DNA of 64,000 nucleotides from an uncultured Actinomycetes bacterium (GTDB taxonomy: Bacteria > Actinomycetota > Acidimicrobiia > Acidimicrobiales > RAAP-2): positions 1 through 64,000 of the forward strand of contig CAIKUQ010000069.1 of the NCBI GenBank assembly GCA_903830655.1, written 5' to 3'. Of the stretch, positions 15,732-24,641 are shown one piece after another (positions within the stretch are counted from its first letter, which is position 1; the number at the start of each line of letters is the position of its first letter). The position numbers and the translations under genes are program-made. Under the pieces are notes generated by a model. That model searched no databases. It had not been told where the DNA came from and was given only the letters and a program-made list of their open reading frames with translations.

Positions 15732-16607
15732 ATGAAGAAGCTTTCATTCATGCGTGGAGCGAGCATCGCTCTTGGAACCGCCAGTCTTGTACTGGCCACC
15801 ACGGTGAGCGCCGGTGCGGCGAGTACCACGGGTAAATTCAACGCGGCAGCCGCCAAGCTCGTGCCCGCTATGTACAAGGGAACCACCTTGCAGGTCGGTA
15901 CTGACGCTTCGTATGCGCCGGATGAGTCAATGAGTGGCACGACCATGGTCGGATTTGATGTTGACCTTATTAACGCCATCGCTAAGACTCTGGGAATCAC
16001 GGTAAACGAGAACAACGTCACCTTTGACAACATTCTTCCTGGGATTGGAACTGGTCGATACGCAATTGGTAACTCCTCATTCACCGACAACGCCACTCGT
16101 CAGAAGACCGTTAACTTCGTTGACTACTTCCAGGCTGGCGAAGGTGTTTACGCTAAGGCTGGCGCGAACAAAACATTCAAGGGTTTGAAGTCCTTCTGTG
16201 GCTTGAAGGTCGCCGTGGAAACTGGAACTGTTGAAGCCGATGACGCCAAAGCCGTTAAGTGCACGGGCGGAAAAACAGTGACTGTTCAGTCATACTCAAC
16301 TCAGACTGAGGCCAACGTGGCCGTTTCGTCTGGTCAAGCTGACGTCGGATTCCTCGACAGCCAGATCGCGGGCTACGTCGTGGCACAATCTTCAGGTGCG
16401 TTCAAGCTCTTGGGCTCAGCGGTCAATGTCGCTCCCTACGGCATCGCCACCGCTAAGACCGTGGCCGGCAAGAAGTTCGCGAAAGCGATTCAAGCTGCCG
16501 TCAAGGTATTGATTAAGAATGGCACCTACAAGGCCATCTTGAAGAAGTACGGCGTTCAGGCGGGGGCATTGAAGTCCAGCCAGATTGTCCTTAACGGCGG
16601 ACACTAG
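15732..16607 (+). CDS. Amino-acid ABC transporter substrate-binding protein
   Basis: Periplasmic-type solute-binding protein of the SBP family 3, the receptor of a polar amino-acid importer. A signal peptide (about residues 1-31, ending VSAGA) precedes TTLQVGTDASYAPDE and VGFDVDLINAIAKTLGI, the family signature, then ETGTVEADDAK and an IATAKT near the C-terminus. No lipobox cysteine is present, so anchoring must be by other means or the protein is released. ATG at 15732 chosen for GGGGAGAAG upstream. First gene of a binding protein-permease-ATPase operon. Confidence 0.93.
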   Translation: MKKLSFMRGASIALGTASLVLATTVSAGAASTTGKFNAAAAKLVPAMYKGTTLQVGTDASYAPDESMSGTTMVGFDVDLINAIAKTLGITVNENNVTFDNILPGIGTGRYAIGNSSFTDNATRQKTVNFVDYFQAGEGVYAKAGANKTFKGLKSFCGLKVAVETGTVEADDAKAVKCTGGKTVTVQSYSTQTEANVAVSSGQADVGFLDSQIAGYVVAQSSGAFKLLGSAVNVAPYGIATAKTVAGKKFAKAIQAAVKVLIKNGTYKAILKKYGVQAGALKSSQIVLNGGH

Positions 16608-16635
16608 TTTCATCGCGTAGTACAGAGGTTTTGAA

Positions 16636-17634
16636 GTGACGACGAACGGGGACATCACCTATCGGGTGGTCCCCGTTCGTCATTACGGTCGTTGGGTGGC
16701 CGCCGCCGTGATTGCTGTATTTGGCGCGATGGTCATCCACACGATTTTTTCTAAGGTCCCAACAGGACAAGTTGCCTGTGCCACCACCAATGGTGTGCGC
16801 TCTTGTCACGGCGTGATGGAATGGCGCTTTGGCTGGGATGTGGTCTTCCAATACTTCACCTCGCCGCTGATGCTCAGGGGCCTACTCACCACCATTGAGC
16901 TCACCCTTATGGCGATGTCCATCGGCATCGTTCTAGGCGTGCTGGTCGCAATTATGCGGCTGTCGCCAAATCGCCTCTTGTCCATTCCGGCCTGGATCTA
17001 TACCTGGTTCTTCCGGGGCACACCGGTCTACGTGCAATTGCTCTTCTGGTTCAACTTTGCGGCGCTGTACAAGGTACTCGCGGTTGGAGTGCCCTTTGGT
17101 AGCGCTCACTTCTTCACCTTCAACACGCTCAGTATCACGGCCTATGTCGCAGCAGTCATTGGACTCGGATTAAACGAAGCGGCGTACATGTCGGAGATTG
17201 CCAGAGCTGGTCTGATATCGGTTGACGAAGGACAAATCGAAGCTGCGACCGCTCTAGGTATGACGCGAGCGCAAACGCTACGGCTGGTCATTTTGCCTCA
17301 GGCGATGCGAGTAATTTTGCCCCCTACCGGCAACGAAGTGATTTCAATGTTGAAGACGACTTCACTAGCTGCGGGCATTGGAGTGATTGAGCTCACTGGT
17401 GCCGCCGAGAATATTTATGCTTCGAACTATAAGGTCATGGACCTGCTCATTTGTGCGAGCCTTTGGTACATCATCATGACCACCGTTCTCTCCATTGGTC
17501 AGTACTACATAGAACGTCATTTTGGCCGAGGCGCACTGCGCAATCAGCCCCTCACCCCAATCGAACGGCTACGTCGTGACCTAAAGGGGATTGCCGGCAA
17601 GATGCACACCACACGGCCAGGAGTTGTGCGATGA
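16636..17634 (+). CDS. Amino-acid ABC transporter permease
   Basis: Membrane channel of a polar amino-acid importer (HisM/GlnP family). About five to six hydrophobic segments; the [20 protein letters not shown] opening and the ATPase-docking loop [22 protein letters not shown] are clear. The 332 residues include an N-terminal extra helix with a short periplasmic loop ([11 protein letters not shown]). GTG at 16636 has AGAGG upstream, but the first 15 codons form a large hairpin; a GTG at 16666 is an alternative start. The stop overlaps the ATPase ATG. Confidence 0.92.
   Translation: MTTNGDITYRVVPVRHYGRWVAAAVIAVFGAMVIHTIFSKVPTGQVACATTNGVRSCHGVMEWRFGWDVVFQYFTSPLMLRGLLTTIELTLMAMSIGIVLGVLVAIMRLSPNRLLSIPAWIYTWFFRGTPVYVQLLFWFNFAALYKVLAVGVPFGSAHFFTFNTLSITAYVAAVIGLGLNEAAYMSEIARAGLISVDEGQIEAATALGMTRAQTLRLVILPQAMRVILPPTGNEVISMLKTTSLAAGIGVIELTGAAENIYASNYKVMDLLICASLWYIIMTTVLSIGQYYIERHFGRGALRNQPLTPIERLRRDLKGIAGKMHTTRPGVVR
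16641..16681 (+). other. Large hairpin at the start of the permease gene
   Basis: A perfect 13-bp stem, GACGAACGGGGAC (16641-16653) with GTCCCCGTTCGTC (16669-16681), encloses a smaller CACC/GGTG stem. It begins 33 bases after the binding-protein stop. In the mRNA it could protect the 3' end of the binding-protein message or hold down permease translation. No T tract follows. Confidence 0.7.
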
Positions 17635-18395
17635 CCGAACTAATGGTTGACGCTAGAAATATCGCTAAGCAGTACGGCGCAATTGAGGTACTGAAGAGCG
17701 TGAACCTGCAGGTTAAGCGTGGCGAAGTCACCTGCCTGATTGGACCTTCGGGTTCGGGCAAGTCAACGCTCTTGCGATGCATTAACCATCTCGAAAAGCA
17801 CGATGCCGGAGAGTTGTTCGTCGACGGCGAACTGGTTGGGTACGAGCTAAAGGACAATCGCCTGTTTGAGCGCAAGTCCAGTGAAATTTGCGAGAGCCGT
17901 TCAGAGATTGGCATGGTATTCCAACGCTTCAATCTCTTCGCCCACTTGAACGTGCTTGACAACATCACCATTGGCATGATCAGGGTTAAGGGGCTCTCTG
18001 AGGATGCGGCAGTAGCCAAGGCCCGTGAATTGCTTCGTCGAGTGGGCTTGGTAAACAAAGAAGCTAGTTACCCTTCGCAGCTTTCGGGTGGGCAGCAACA
18101 ACGCGTCGCCATCGCGCGAGCCCTCGCCATGGAACCAAAACTGATGCTCTTTGACGAACCCACCTCCGCACTCGACCCCGAACTAGTTGGTGAGGTGCTG
18201 GAAGTGATGAAGGACCTAGCCAATTCCGGCATGACCATGATTGTTGTGACGCACGAAATGGGCTTTGCCCGAGAAGTCGCCGATAGCATTTATTTCTTGG
18301 ATCAAGGAGTGATTGAAGAGAGTGGTGAACCACAGCAAGTTCTCTCAAATCCCCGCTCGGAGAGGCTACAGAACTTTCTGTCGAAAGTTTTGTAG
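17631..18395 (+). CDS. Amino-acid ABC transporter ATPase (GlnQ family)
   Basis: ATPase energising the preceding permease. Walker [10 protein letters not shown], signature [15 protein letters not shown], Walker [16 protein letters not shown] and the switch histidine in [14 protein letters not shown] are all intact. 254 residues with a slightly longer insert ([15 protein letters not shown]) before the Q-loop [13 protein letters not shown] overlaps the permease stop. The triad of genes is a complete importer; the amino acid carried cannot be told from sequence. Confidence 0.95.
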   Translation: MTELMVDARNIAKQYGAIEVLKSVNLQVKRGEVTCLIGPSGSGKSTLLRCINHLEKHDAGELFVDGELVGYELKDNRLFERKSSEICESRSEIGMVFQRFNLFAHLNVLDNITIGMIRVKGLSEDAAVAKARELLRRVGLVNKEASYPSQLSGGQQQRVAIARALAMEPKLMLFDEPTSALDPELVGEVLEVMKDLANSGMTMIVVTHEMGFAREVADSIYFLDQGVIEESGEPQQVLSNPRSERLQNFLSKVL

Positions 18396-18426
18396 GTCGC
18401 TTTAGCGAAACTGGTTCGGAGCTCGT

Positions 18427-19362
18427 ATGCTGCACCCTTCACTAGTCAACTATGTAGCGAGTCGACGTGAAGCCCCCTCTCCTCATTTTTCAACCCTTTC
18501 GTATCCCGAACGGCGAGCTGCGAATCGCCGCCGCGCCGAAGAATTGCGTGGGGAACCTGAAGAGATGGCGGAAGTTCGAGAGCTGAAACTTTCCCTCCAG
18601 GGCCGTGAGCTTTCCAGCCGCCTCTATATTCCCAAGGGCGATGCAGGCAAGGCTCTCGTTATCTTTTTTCATGGAGGCTCGTTCGTCGAAGGTGATCTAG
18701 AAACGCACGACACGCTGGTCCGACGCCTAGCTTCACAAACTTTGATGAGGTTTCTCGCCATTGACTATCGCTTAGCGCCCGAGCACCCTTTTCCGGCGAG
18801 CCTCGATGACGCGAGAGACGTCCTGCACTATGTGGACGAAAACATTAGTGAGTTCGCGGATGAACGTTCGCGAATCATCATGATGGGTGATTCAGCCGGG
18901 GCCAACCTGGTAGCGGTCACCGGTACTTCAGTGAAGAATTCCGTAGAAAGGCTTTGCGCACAGGTTTTGATTTATCCCACACTTGGACCTGAGCTCGTAA
19001 CGGGTTCTGCCCATGAATTCGGCACAGGTTATCTGTGCGATGTTGATGAATTGCGATACGACTATGCGAGCTACCTCGGGGGATACCACGACCATTCTGA
19101 CCCTCGAGTCTCACCCTTAATGTCAACCGACCTGCACGATGTCGTACCAACAATTATGGTGATTGCCGAATGCGACCCGCTCCGAGATGAGGGCTTGGCG
19201 TATGCCGGCCTCCTCGAACACTTCAACGTTCACGTTGTGTTGCTTGAAGCTAAGGGAATGATTCATAGTTTCATGCGACTGGCTTCAATAATTCCCGAAG
19301 CTCGGGCGGACATGGATGACCTTGCACAACACTTACGCCGATTTGTGGGGGATGAAGCGTAA
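18427..19362 (+). CDS. Alpha/beta hydrolase, hormone-sensitive lipase (HSL) family
   Basis: Carboxylesterase/lipase-like enzyme. The oxyanion motif HGGSF, nucleophile elbow GDSAGAN, acidic residue in ECDPLRDEG and histidine in MIHSFM follow the HSL (family IV) order, with RLAPEHPFPAS before the nucleophile. 311 residues, no signal peptide. Start ATG has GGAG five bases upstream. It lies 31 bases after the ABC ATPase and may be read through from that operon; the natural ester substrate is unknown. Confidence 0.88.
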   Translation: MLHPSLVNYVASRREAPSPHFSTLSYPERRAANRRRAEELRGEPEEMAEVRELKLSLQGRELSSRLYIPKGDAGKALVIFFHGGSFVEGDLETHDTLVRRLASQTLMRFLAIDYRLAPEHPFPASLDDARDVLHYVDENISEFADERSRIIMMGDSAGANLVAVTGTSVKNSVERLCAQVLIYPTLGPELVTGSAHEFGTGYLCDVDELRYDYASYLGGYHDHSDPRVSPLMSTDLHDVVPTIMVIAECDPLRDEGLAYAGLLEHFNVHVVLLEAKGMIHSFMRLASIIPEARADMDDLAQHLRRFVGDEA

Positions 19363-19456
19363 ACCACCGAGACTCGGGTAGCCACAGTGAGGTCAACGAC
19401 GACAGACTGCGCTGTAGCGACAATCAAGGTTTGCCCTTGGCGTCACGGCAATTCTC

Positions 19457-19462
19457 TAGACT
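19457..19462 (+). promoter_or_regulatory. -10 element for the CoA-transferase gene
   Basis: TAGACT, seven bases before the ATG at 19470. Confidence 0.4.
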
Positions 19463-19469
19463 GAGTTCT

Positions 19470-20627
19470 ATGGTGTGGCCACTCGATGAGCACAATGTTG
19501 CAACGGGTTTACCCCTAGAAGGCATTCGAGTCCTCGATTTCTCGCGGGTCTTGGCGGGGCCTCTAGTTGGCATGATTCTCGGTGACCTCGGTGCCGACGT
19601 CATCAAGGTTGAAGGACCAGAGGGTGACCCAGTTCGCTCACTCAAACCACCGGTGTTTGGCGGAGTTGCGACGTATTACTTGGCGGTGAACCGTCACAAG
19701 CGAAATATATCTGCCGATCTTCGTAACGCCAAGACCTTCGCGCACATCTCGCAACTAGTAGCAGAGGCTGATGTGGTTGTGGAGAATTACCTCCCGTCGC
19801 AAGTCCGCGCACTAAAAATCGACGAGCTCAGATTGGCCAATCCAGACTGTGTCTGGGTCAGCATTACGCCAGCGACGAGTGGGTCAAAATTGGCCGACCA
19901 ACCCTCCTTCGATCTTCTGGCCCAAGCGCGCTCAGGCCTTATGGGCGTTACTGGAACCGCTGAGGGAGACCCCACCAAGGTGGGCTCTCCGCTCGCCGAT
20001 GTAGTGACCGGTCTCTATGGAACAATTGCCGCTCTCGTGGGACTCGTTGCGCGATTAAGCGATCGACCCGGCCGACATTTCGAAGCGCCGCTTTTGGAAA
20101 GCACAATGAGCGCTCTCATAAATCAAGCCCAGGGTTATTTAGCGACGGGCGTGAACCCTATGCGTCTAGGTAACGATCACCCGAGTATCGCCCCGTATGG
20201 CCCAGTTCGCTCGAGAGACGGACTCTTGCTCCTCGCGGTCGGCACCGATGGCCAGTATGCGAGATTGGTCGAATTGTTAAGTGACCCCGAACTCTCGAGT
20301 CATGAGGAGTGGTCGGTAAATGACCAGCGAGTGGTTGACCGAGAAATCCTCACGGGTGAGTTGAATCGGATCTTTGGGGCTAAGAGCACCGATGAGTGGC
20401 TGACCGCGCTTGAGCCATCGGGCGTTCCGCACGCTCCAGTTTTAGATGTGGCCGGTGCCTTTAGCCAAGAGGTGATTGTGGATGGGGATTTTGTGTCCGA
20501 GAGTGATTCGTCATTTGGAAAGCTGAGGACCATGGGGACACCGTTGCTGATTGATGGCAAGCGTCCACCAGTGAGACAGGGACCGCACCAGTTCGGTGAA
20601 GATAACACCGAACTGCTCGATAGCTAA
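19470..20627 (+). CDS. Class III CoA-transferase (CaiB/BaiF family)
   Basis: Transfers CoA between organic acids (formyl-CoA transferase, CaiB, racemase-like relatives). The start LEGIRVLDFSRVLAGPLVGMILGDLGADVIKVE pattern is the family hallmark, with NRHKRNISADLR, VVENYLPS and the FDLLAQARSGLMGVTG block; the aspartate expected as nucleophile lies in the SFDLLAQ region. 385 residues from ATG 19470, normal for the single-chain form. Substrates are not determined by context, since neighbours are unrelated. Its stop overlaps the convergent ABC permease stop. Confidence 0.88.
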   Translation: MVWPLDEHNVATGLPLEGIRVLDFSRVLAGPLVGMILGDLGADVIKVEGPEGDPVRSLKPPVFGGVATYYLAVNRHKRNISADLRNAKTFAHISQLVAEADVVVENYLPSQVRALKIDELRLANPDCVWVSITPATSGSKLADQPSFDLLAQARSGLMGVTGTAEGDPTKVGSPLADVVTGLYGTIAALVGLVARLSDRPGRHFEAPLLESTMSALINQAQGYLATGVNPMRLGNDHPSIAPYGPVRSRDGLLLLAVGTDGQYARLVELLSDPELSSHEEWSVNDQRVVDREILTGELNRIFGAKSTDEWLTALEPSGVPHAPVLDVAGAFSQEVIVDGDFVSESDSSFGKLRTMGTPLLIDGKRPPVRQGPHQFGEDNTELLDS

Positions 20628-21424
20628 GCGTCTCGTCGCTGCATCAAAATTATTCCGGCGCCCAACGCAGCGGCGCAATACGCAAACAGAATCCCCGTTG
20701 CGCTCCACGTGCCAAAGACCGGAGTTCCACTCCTGAGAGCTCCGGTAGTAGATCGCATGGCTTGACCCAACACTGAAGGCTCAAACTTGGTGATGTGGCT
20801 TTGCCATGAAGAGGGCAAGAGGAAGACCAAGATAGGCAAAATAAGAAGCAGCGACGTGTAGGTCGAAATCGCCCCGGCTGATTGGCGCAAGACAAGGCCC
20901 AGACCCAAGCCGAAGAGCCCCATCAGCATCAAGTACAGCCCACTAAGTAGAACCGCCTGCAAAGTCTTGCCCTGAGAGAGTGAAGGCATGGCGGCAATTG
21001 TTCCGTGGAATATCGCGGCTCCGTCAAAATAGGCGATGAAGCTAGCAATTTCTCCTACGACGAAAAGTACCACCGACAAAACTATTGCCTTGGCGGCAAT
21101 GAGCCGCAGGCGATTTGGCACCGCGGCCAAAGTCGTGCGGATAGAGGTCGAAGAGTATTCCGAAGTGATGAGCAACGCACCAATCACGCCAACGGCGAAT
21201 TGTGCGAACAAAATGCCGCCCATCGCCACTTGGATGGGGTCAAGCGTGGCGCGCTCGACCGGTGTCATGGTGCTGAGGTGACCCTTGACGGCGAGGCCAA
21301 TCAAAAGGCCGATACCAATCGTCAAAATCAGCATTATCAGGGTTCCGATGACGGTTGATCGAACACTGCGATATTTGATCCATTCGGATCGCACTACCGC
21401 GAACAGTCCAGGGGAGCGAGTCAT
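20624..21424 (-). CDS. ABC-2 type exporter permease
   Basis: Membrane subunit with about six hydrophobic segments. The N-terminal VVRSEWIKYRSVRSTVIG and the ITSEYSSTSIRTTLAAVPNRLRLI stretch are typical of actinobacterial ABC-2 permeases encoded next to BcrA-like ATPases. 266 residues. It follows the ATPase directly on the same strand and ends the fur-ATPase-permease operon. Transported substrate unknown; such pairs often give resistance to peptides or other toxic compounds. Confidence 0.85.
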   Translation of the reverse strand: MTRSPGLFAVVRSEWIKYRSVRSTVIGTLIMLILTIGIGLLIGLAVKGHLSTMTPVERATLDPIQVAMGGILFAQFAVGVIGALLITSEYSSTSIRTTLAAVPNRLRLIAAKAIVLSVVLFVVGEIASFIAYFDGAAIFHGTIAAMPSLSQGKTLQAVLLSGLYLMLMGLFGLGLGLVLRQSAGAISTYTSLLLILPILVFLLPSSWQSHITKFEPSVLGQAMRSTTGALRSGTPVFGTWSATGILFAYCAAALGAGIILMQRRDA

Positions 21425-22338
21425 TATTTAACTTCCTTTGCCGCTTGGGCGTATTCGACCGAATCGTGAGTGAGCTCCATGAAGACCTCTTCGAGCGAAG
21501 CCCGTTCTGGAGTCAACTCGTGAACTGCGACGCCAGCGGCGAATGCCAAATCACCAATTTCGGCCGCGCTCATTCCACTCACTCGTATTCCTTCATCATT
21601 AATTTCACTGATGCTGGCGTTGGCGCTAAGGAGCGCCTTATTGAGCTTCGTATTATCGGCGGAGCGAACAATCACTGTTCCCGAGGCGTTTTTGGTTAAC
21701 TCGTCGACGGAACCAGCGGTGATGAATTTGCCTCGACCAATGACTACGATTTGATCGGCGGTAACGGCCATCTCGCTCATGAGGTGCGAAGAAACTAAAA
21801 CGGTACGCCCCTCGTCGGCGAGCGTGCGGAAAAATTCGCGAATCCAGCGAATCCCTTCGGGATCGAGTCCGTTAACCGGTTCGTCGAAGAGTAAAACGGG
21901 CGGGTCCCCGAGCAAGGCACCAGCAATACCCAGACGCTGGCTCATACCAAGCGAGAAATTCCCCGCCCTCTTTTTCGCCACCGAGGCAAGGCCCACAAAG
22001 TCGAGCACTTCATCCACGCGAGAGGTGGGAATACCGTTTGAAACCGCCAACGCTAAGAGATGATTGCGTGCTGAACGACCGGGGTGCACCGCCTTGGCAT
22101 CGAGTAGTGCACCGACCTCACACAGTGGTGCTGAAAGCGAGTGGTAGGACTTGCCGTTAATGAGTGCGCGCCCCTTGGTGGGTTGATCGAGCCCCAGAAT
22201 GAGGCGCATGGTGGTGGATTTTCCCGAACCGTTGGGCCCCAAGAATCCGGTAATCAAACCGGGTTTCACTTCAAATGAGAGATCATCGACAGCGGTGGTG
22301 TCGTTAAAACGTTTAGTTAAATGCTCTACGGAAATCAT
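21424..22338 (-). CDS. ABC exporter ATPase (BcrA/CcmA-like)
   Basis: ATPase for the following permease. Walker A GPNGSGKST, signature LGMSQRLGIAGALL, Walker B VLLFDEPVNGLDPEG and the SSHLMSEM switch region are intact, with a C-terminal extension of about 80 residues as in drug or antimicrobial exporters. ATG at 22338 is chosen: it lies two bases after the fur stop, making one operon. A longer in-frame start would overlap fur. 304 residues. Confidence 0.9.
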   Translation of the reverse strand: MISVEHLTKRFNDTTAVDDLSFEVKPGLITGFLGPNGSGKSTTMRLILGLDQPTKGRALINGKSYHSLSAPLCEVGALLDAKAVHPGRSARNHLLALAVSNGIPTSRVDEVLDFVGLASVAKKRAGNFSLGMSQRLGIAGALLGDPPVLLFDEPVNGLDPEGIRWIREFFRTLADEGRTVLVSSHLMSEMAVTADQIVVIGRGKFITAGSVDELTKNASGTVIVRSADNTKLNKALLSANASISEINDEGIRVSGMSAAEIGDLAFAAGVAVHELTPERASLEEVFMELTHDSVEYAQAAKEVK

Positions 22339-22340
22339 TC

Positions 22341-22784
22341 TTATTTCTCTTGGTTCTCGCGACAGGTCGCGCATAATCCACTTAGTGCAACGTGGTGGCG
22401 GTCTAGGTTAAAGCCGAACTTCTCTCGAAGCTGTACTTCCATTACATCAAAGGTAGTGGCTGGAATTTCTTGAGTGAGGCCACAGTTGTCACAGACTAAG
22501 TGAGCATGGTTTTGCCCTGCGAGGTGGTACACCGCAGCGCTGGCGCCGAGGTGGGAGTGGACCACCAGCCCCAGTTCCTCAAATTCTTCGAGAATCCGGT
22601 AGATGGTTGATTGGTTAATTTCGGGCTCAATCGCTCGGACCGCCTGCACAACCTCGTCAACACTGAGGTGCGAGGTACTGCTGATAAGGACCTCCGCTAC
22701 GGCACGTTTGCCGTTGGTGACCCGGTGGCCACTCTCGCGGATAGTGCAGATGATGTCACTCGCAGACTTGGTTGGGGTGGGCAC
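22341..22784 (-). CDS. Fur-family metalloregulator
   Basis: Winged-helix repressor of the Fur/PerR/Zur family. The DNA-binding half includes RVTNGKRAVAEVL and INQSTIYRILEEFEELGLV; the metal half has HAHLVCDNCGLTQ and a C-terminal LCATCRENQ, giving the two structural CxxC pairs. 147 residues. GTG at 22784 has TATGCT six bases upstream. The metal sensed cannot be assigned from sequence. It heads an operon with an ABC exporter and is divergent from msrA, so it may control both (inference). Confidence 0.9.
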   Translation of the reverse strand: MPTPTKSASDIICTIRESGHRVTNGKRAVAEVLISSTSHLSVDEVVQAVRAIEPEINQSTIYRILEEFEELGLVVHSHLGASAAVYHLAGQNHAHLVCDNCGLTQEIPATTFDVMEVQLREKFGFNLDRHHVALSGLCATCRENQEK

Positions 22785-22790
22785 ATTCCC

Positions 22791-22796
22791 AGCATA
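22791..22796 (-). promoter_or_regulatory. -10 element for the fur-family operon
   Basis: TATGCT on the minus strand, six bases before the GTG at 22784. Confidence 0.45.
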
Positions 22797-22822
22797 GGGT
22801 CATAGGGGCGAGTAGCAGGCTC

Positions 22823-22828
22823 TAGTCT
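22823..22828 (+). promoter_or_regulatory. -10 element for msrA
   Basis: TAGTCT, six bases before the msrA ATG at 22835; back to back with the fur-family element. Confidence 0.45.
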
Positions 22829-22834
22829 GAAGGT

Positions 22835-23476
22835 ATGAAATCACCCGTTGAAATGGTTTCTCCCGATAAGGCGCTGACTGGCCGGGAAACACCACTCGTT
22901 ACCAATCGAAATCACCTCTTTTTCAACGCACCTTTTTACGGAGCCGTCCCCGAGGGGATGGAAGCGGCGTACGTGGCGATGGGTTGTTTCTGGGGCGCAG
23001 AACGCGCCTTCTTTAACTTGCCCGGTGTGGTGTCAACCAGTGTTGGGTATATGGGTGGCTACACCAAGAATCCAACCTACGAAGAATGCTGTTCGGGACT
23101 GACCGGGCACACGGAGACGGTTCGGGTTATCTTCGATCCAACAAAGACTACGTACGCTCGCGTGATTCAACATTTTTTTGAAGGACACGACCCAACTCAA
23201 GGAATGCGCCAGGGAGCTGACCGAGGAACGCAGTACCGCAGTGCGGTCTTCTTTGAAACGCCAGAACAGGAACTAGTTGTTCGTGACATTGCCGCCCAGT
23301 ATGAGAAGCAACTCGGTTCGGCCGGGTATGGTGCTATCACCACCGAAATATCTTCTGCGCGTGAGTACTTCTTCGCCGAGGAGTACCACCAGCAGTACCT
23401 CGTGGCCAATCCGAACGGGTATTGCGGAATTGGCGGAACGGGTGTTAGCTGCCCAGTTGGCCTAGGTGCTGTTTAA
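22835..23476 (+). CDS. msrA: Peptide-methionine (S)-S-oxide reductase
   Basis: Repairs oxidised methionine. The catalytic Cys51 lies in MGCFWG, with SVGYMGGYTKNPTYEE and QGMRQGADRGTQYRS as further family blocks; Cys197 and Cys206 in GYCGIGGTGVSCP are the likely resolving cysteines. At 213 residues it has an N-terminal extension of about 35 residues, as in E. coli-type MsrA. Divergent from the Fur-family gene, an arrangement that fits oxidative-stress control. Its 3' end overlaps nhaA by 32 bases. Confidence 0.96.
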   Translation: MKSPVEMVSPDKALTGRETPLVTNRNHLFFNAPFYGAVPEGMEAAYVAMGCFWGAERAFFNLPGVVSTSVGYMGGYTKNPTYEECCSGLTGHTETVRVIFDPTKTTYARVIQHFFEGHDPTQGMRQGADRGTQYRSAVFFETPEQELVVRDIAAQYEKQLGSAGYGAITTEISSAREYFFAEEYHQQYLVANPNGYCGIGGTGVSCPVGLGAV

Positions 23477-24599
23477 GCCCTCGGGACAGAAATAACAAGC
23501 CCAGTGCAGCACCAAGGACCGAGGCGAGCAACAGTCCGATGGTGATCGCGTTGTAGAGGGTGGTTCCACTTGGAACTATGGCTGAAGCGAACACCAGTGG
23601 AACGGTAAAGCCGATTGCGCACAAGAAGCCGACTCCCACCAGCACCGATCCGTGCAGGAGCTCGCTATGTACGCCACCAACGCTCTCGCTCAGTCGCACG
23701 CCAACAGCAATTCCAAGGGCCTTTCCCAGCAGGCGAATCAAGAGAATTGAGAGGAGAACCCTTCCAGCTCCCGCCCGAAACAAGGTGGAATTAATGACAA
23801 TTCCCGTGGCTACGAAGGTAAAGAGGGGCAGTACGAAATAGCTACTGAGGTGGGTCAGTCGTTTCTCGAGCAAGGCTGAACTCTGCCCGGGCCGAGCCCA
23901 CATTCCAATAAACACCCCAGCGAGGACTGGTTCAATCCCGAAACGTTGACAGAAGATCCACGCTCCAGCGAGGGCTATCCACACCGCCCCCGTGTACCCC
24001 TTTCTCCACCACCGCAAAGCGAGAAGGGAAATAGCCAAGGCGCTAGTACCCAGAACCCAATGTTCGAAGGTAACGGGGTGCACAAACTCCAGCGCAATCA
24101 CGCTACCGACATCGTCGAGCACCGCGAGGGTTAAAACGAAAAGCCGAAGTGAGGCCGGAACGCGCGGGCCCAACAACGTCAGCGCCCCCAGGGTGAGGGC
24201 AATATCGGTGGCCATTGGGATTCCCCAGCCGTGCACCATGAGCGAGCTGTGGGTAAGACGCCCGACAATCAAGAGCGGAATCGCAGTACAGGCCATGCCA
24301 CCAAGTGCGGCAAACAGCGGGGTGGCAAGTGAAGACCAGTTTGCGAGTCGACCAGATTGAATTTCGCGAGCTAATTCAAGACCGATGACCAAAAAGAAGA
24401 GAGTCAATAAAAGATTGAGCGTGATTGCGTGCAGCGAATCAAGGCCCCAACTCTGCAAATTACCTGCGACTTGTCCACGGGTCACATGGCTATAGGTGTT
24501 GTTCGAACTTAAACTCCACGTCAATGCGACGACCAGACCAATAAGCATGGTGAGACCCTGACGGTAGGGGGAGTGATGAAATCTATACCGCCGAGTCAT
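23445..24599 (-). CDS. nhaA: Na+/H+ antiporter NhaA
   Basis: Secondary antiporter that expels sodium in exchange for protons. Around eleven to twelve hydrophobic segments over 384 residues; the family hallmark MATDIALTLGALTLLG and the paired aspartates in LAVLDDVGSVIA (the ion-binding site) are intact. The N-terminal HSPYRQGLTML is short. ATG at 24599 has TAGCCT six bases upstream. Divergent from a multidrug transporter. Confidence 0.95.
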   Translation of the reverse strand: MTRRYRFHHSPYRQGLTMLIGLVVALTWSLSSNNTYSHVTRGQVAGNLQSWGLDSLHAITLNLLLTLFFLVIGLELAREIQSGRLANWSSLATPLFAALGGMACTAIPLLIVGRLTHSSLMVHGWGIPMATDIALTLGALTLLGPRVPASLRLFVLTLAVLDDVGSVIALEFVHPVTFEHWVLGTSALAISLLALRWWRKGYTGAVWIALAGAWIFCQRFGIEPVLAGVFIGMWARPGQSSALLEKRLTHLSSYFVLPLFTFVATGIVINSTLFRAGAGRVLLSILLIRLLGKALGIAVGVRLSESVGGVHSELLHGSVLVGVGFLCAIGFTVPLVFASAIVPSGTTLYNAITIGLLLASVLGAALGLLFLSRGLKQHLGQLGS

Positions 24600-24605
24600 G
24601 GTTAA

Positions 24606-24611
24606 AGGCTA
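24606..24611 (-). promoter_or_regulatory. -10 element for nhaA
   Basis: TAGCCT on the minus strand, six bases before the nhaA ATG. Confidence 0.45.
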
Positions 24612-24641
24612 GTGAACTCTGGAAGTAACCGTGCTTATAGA

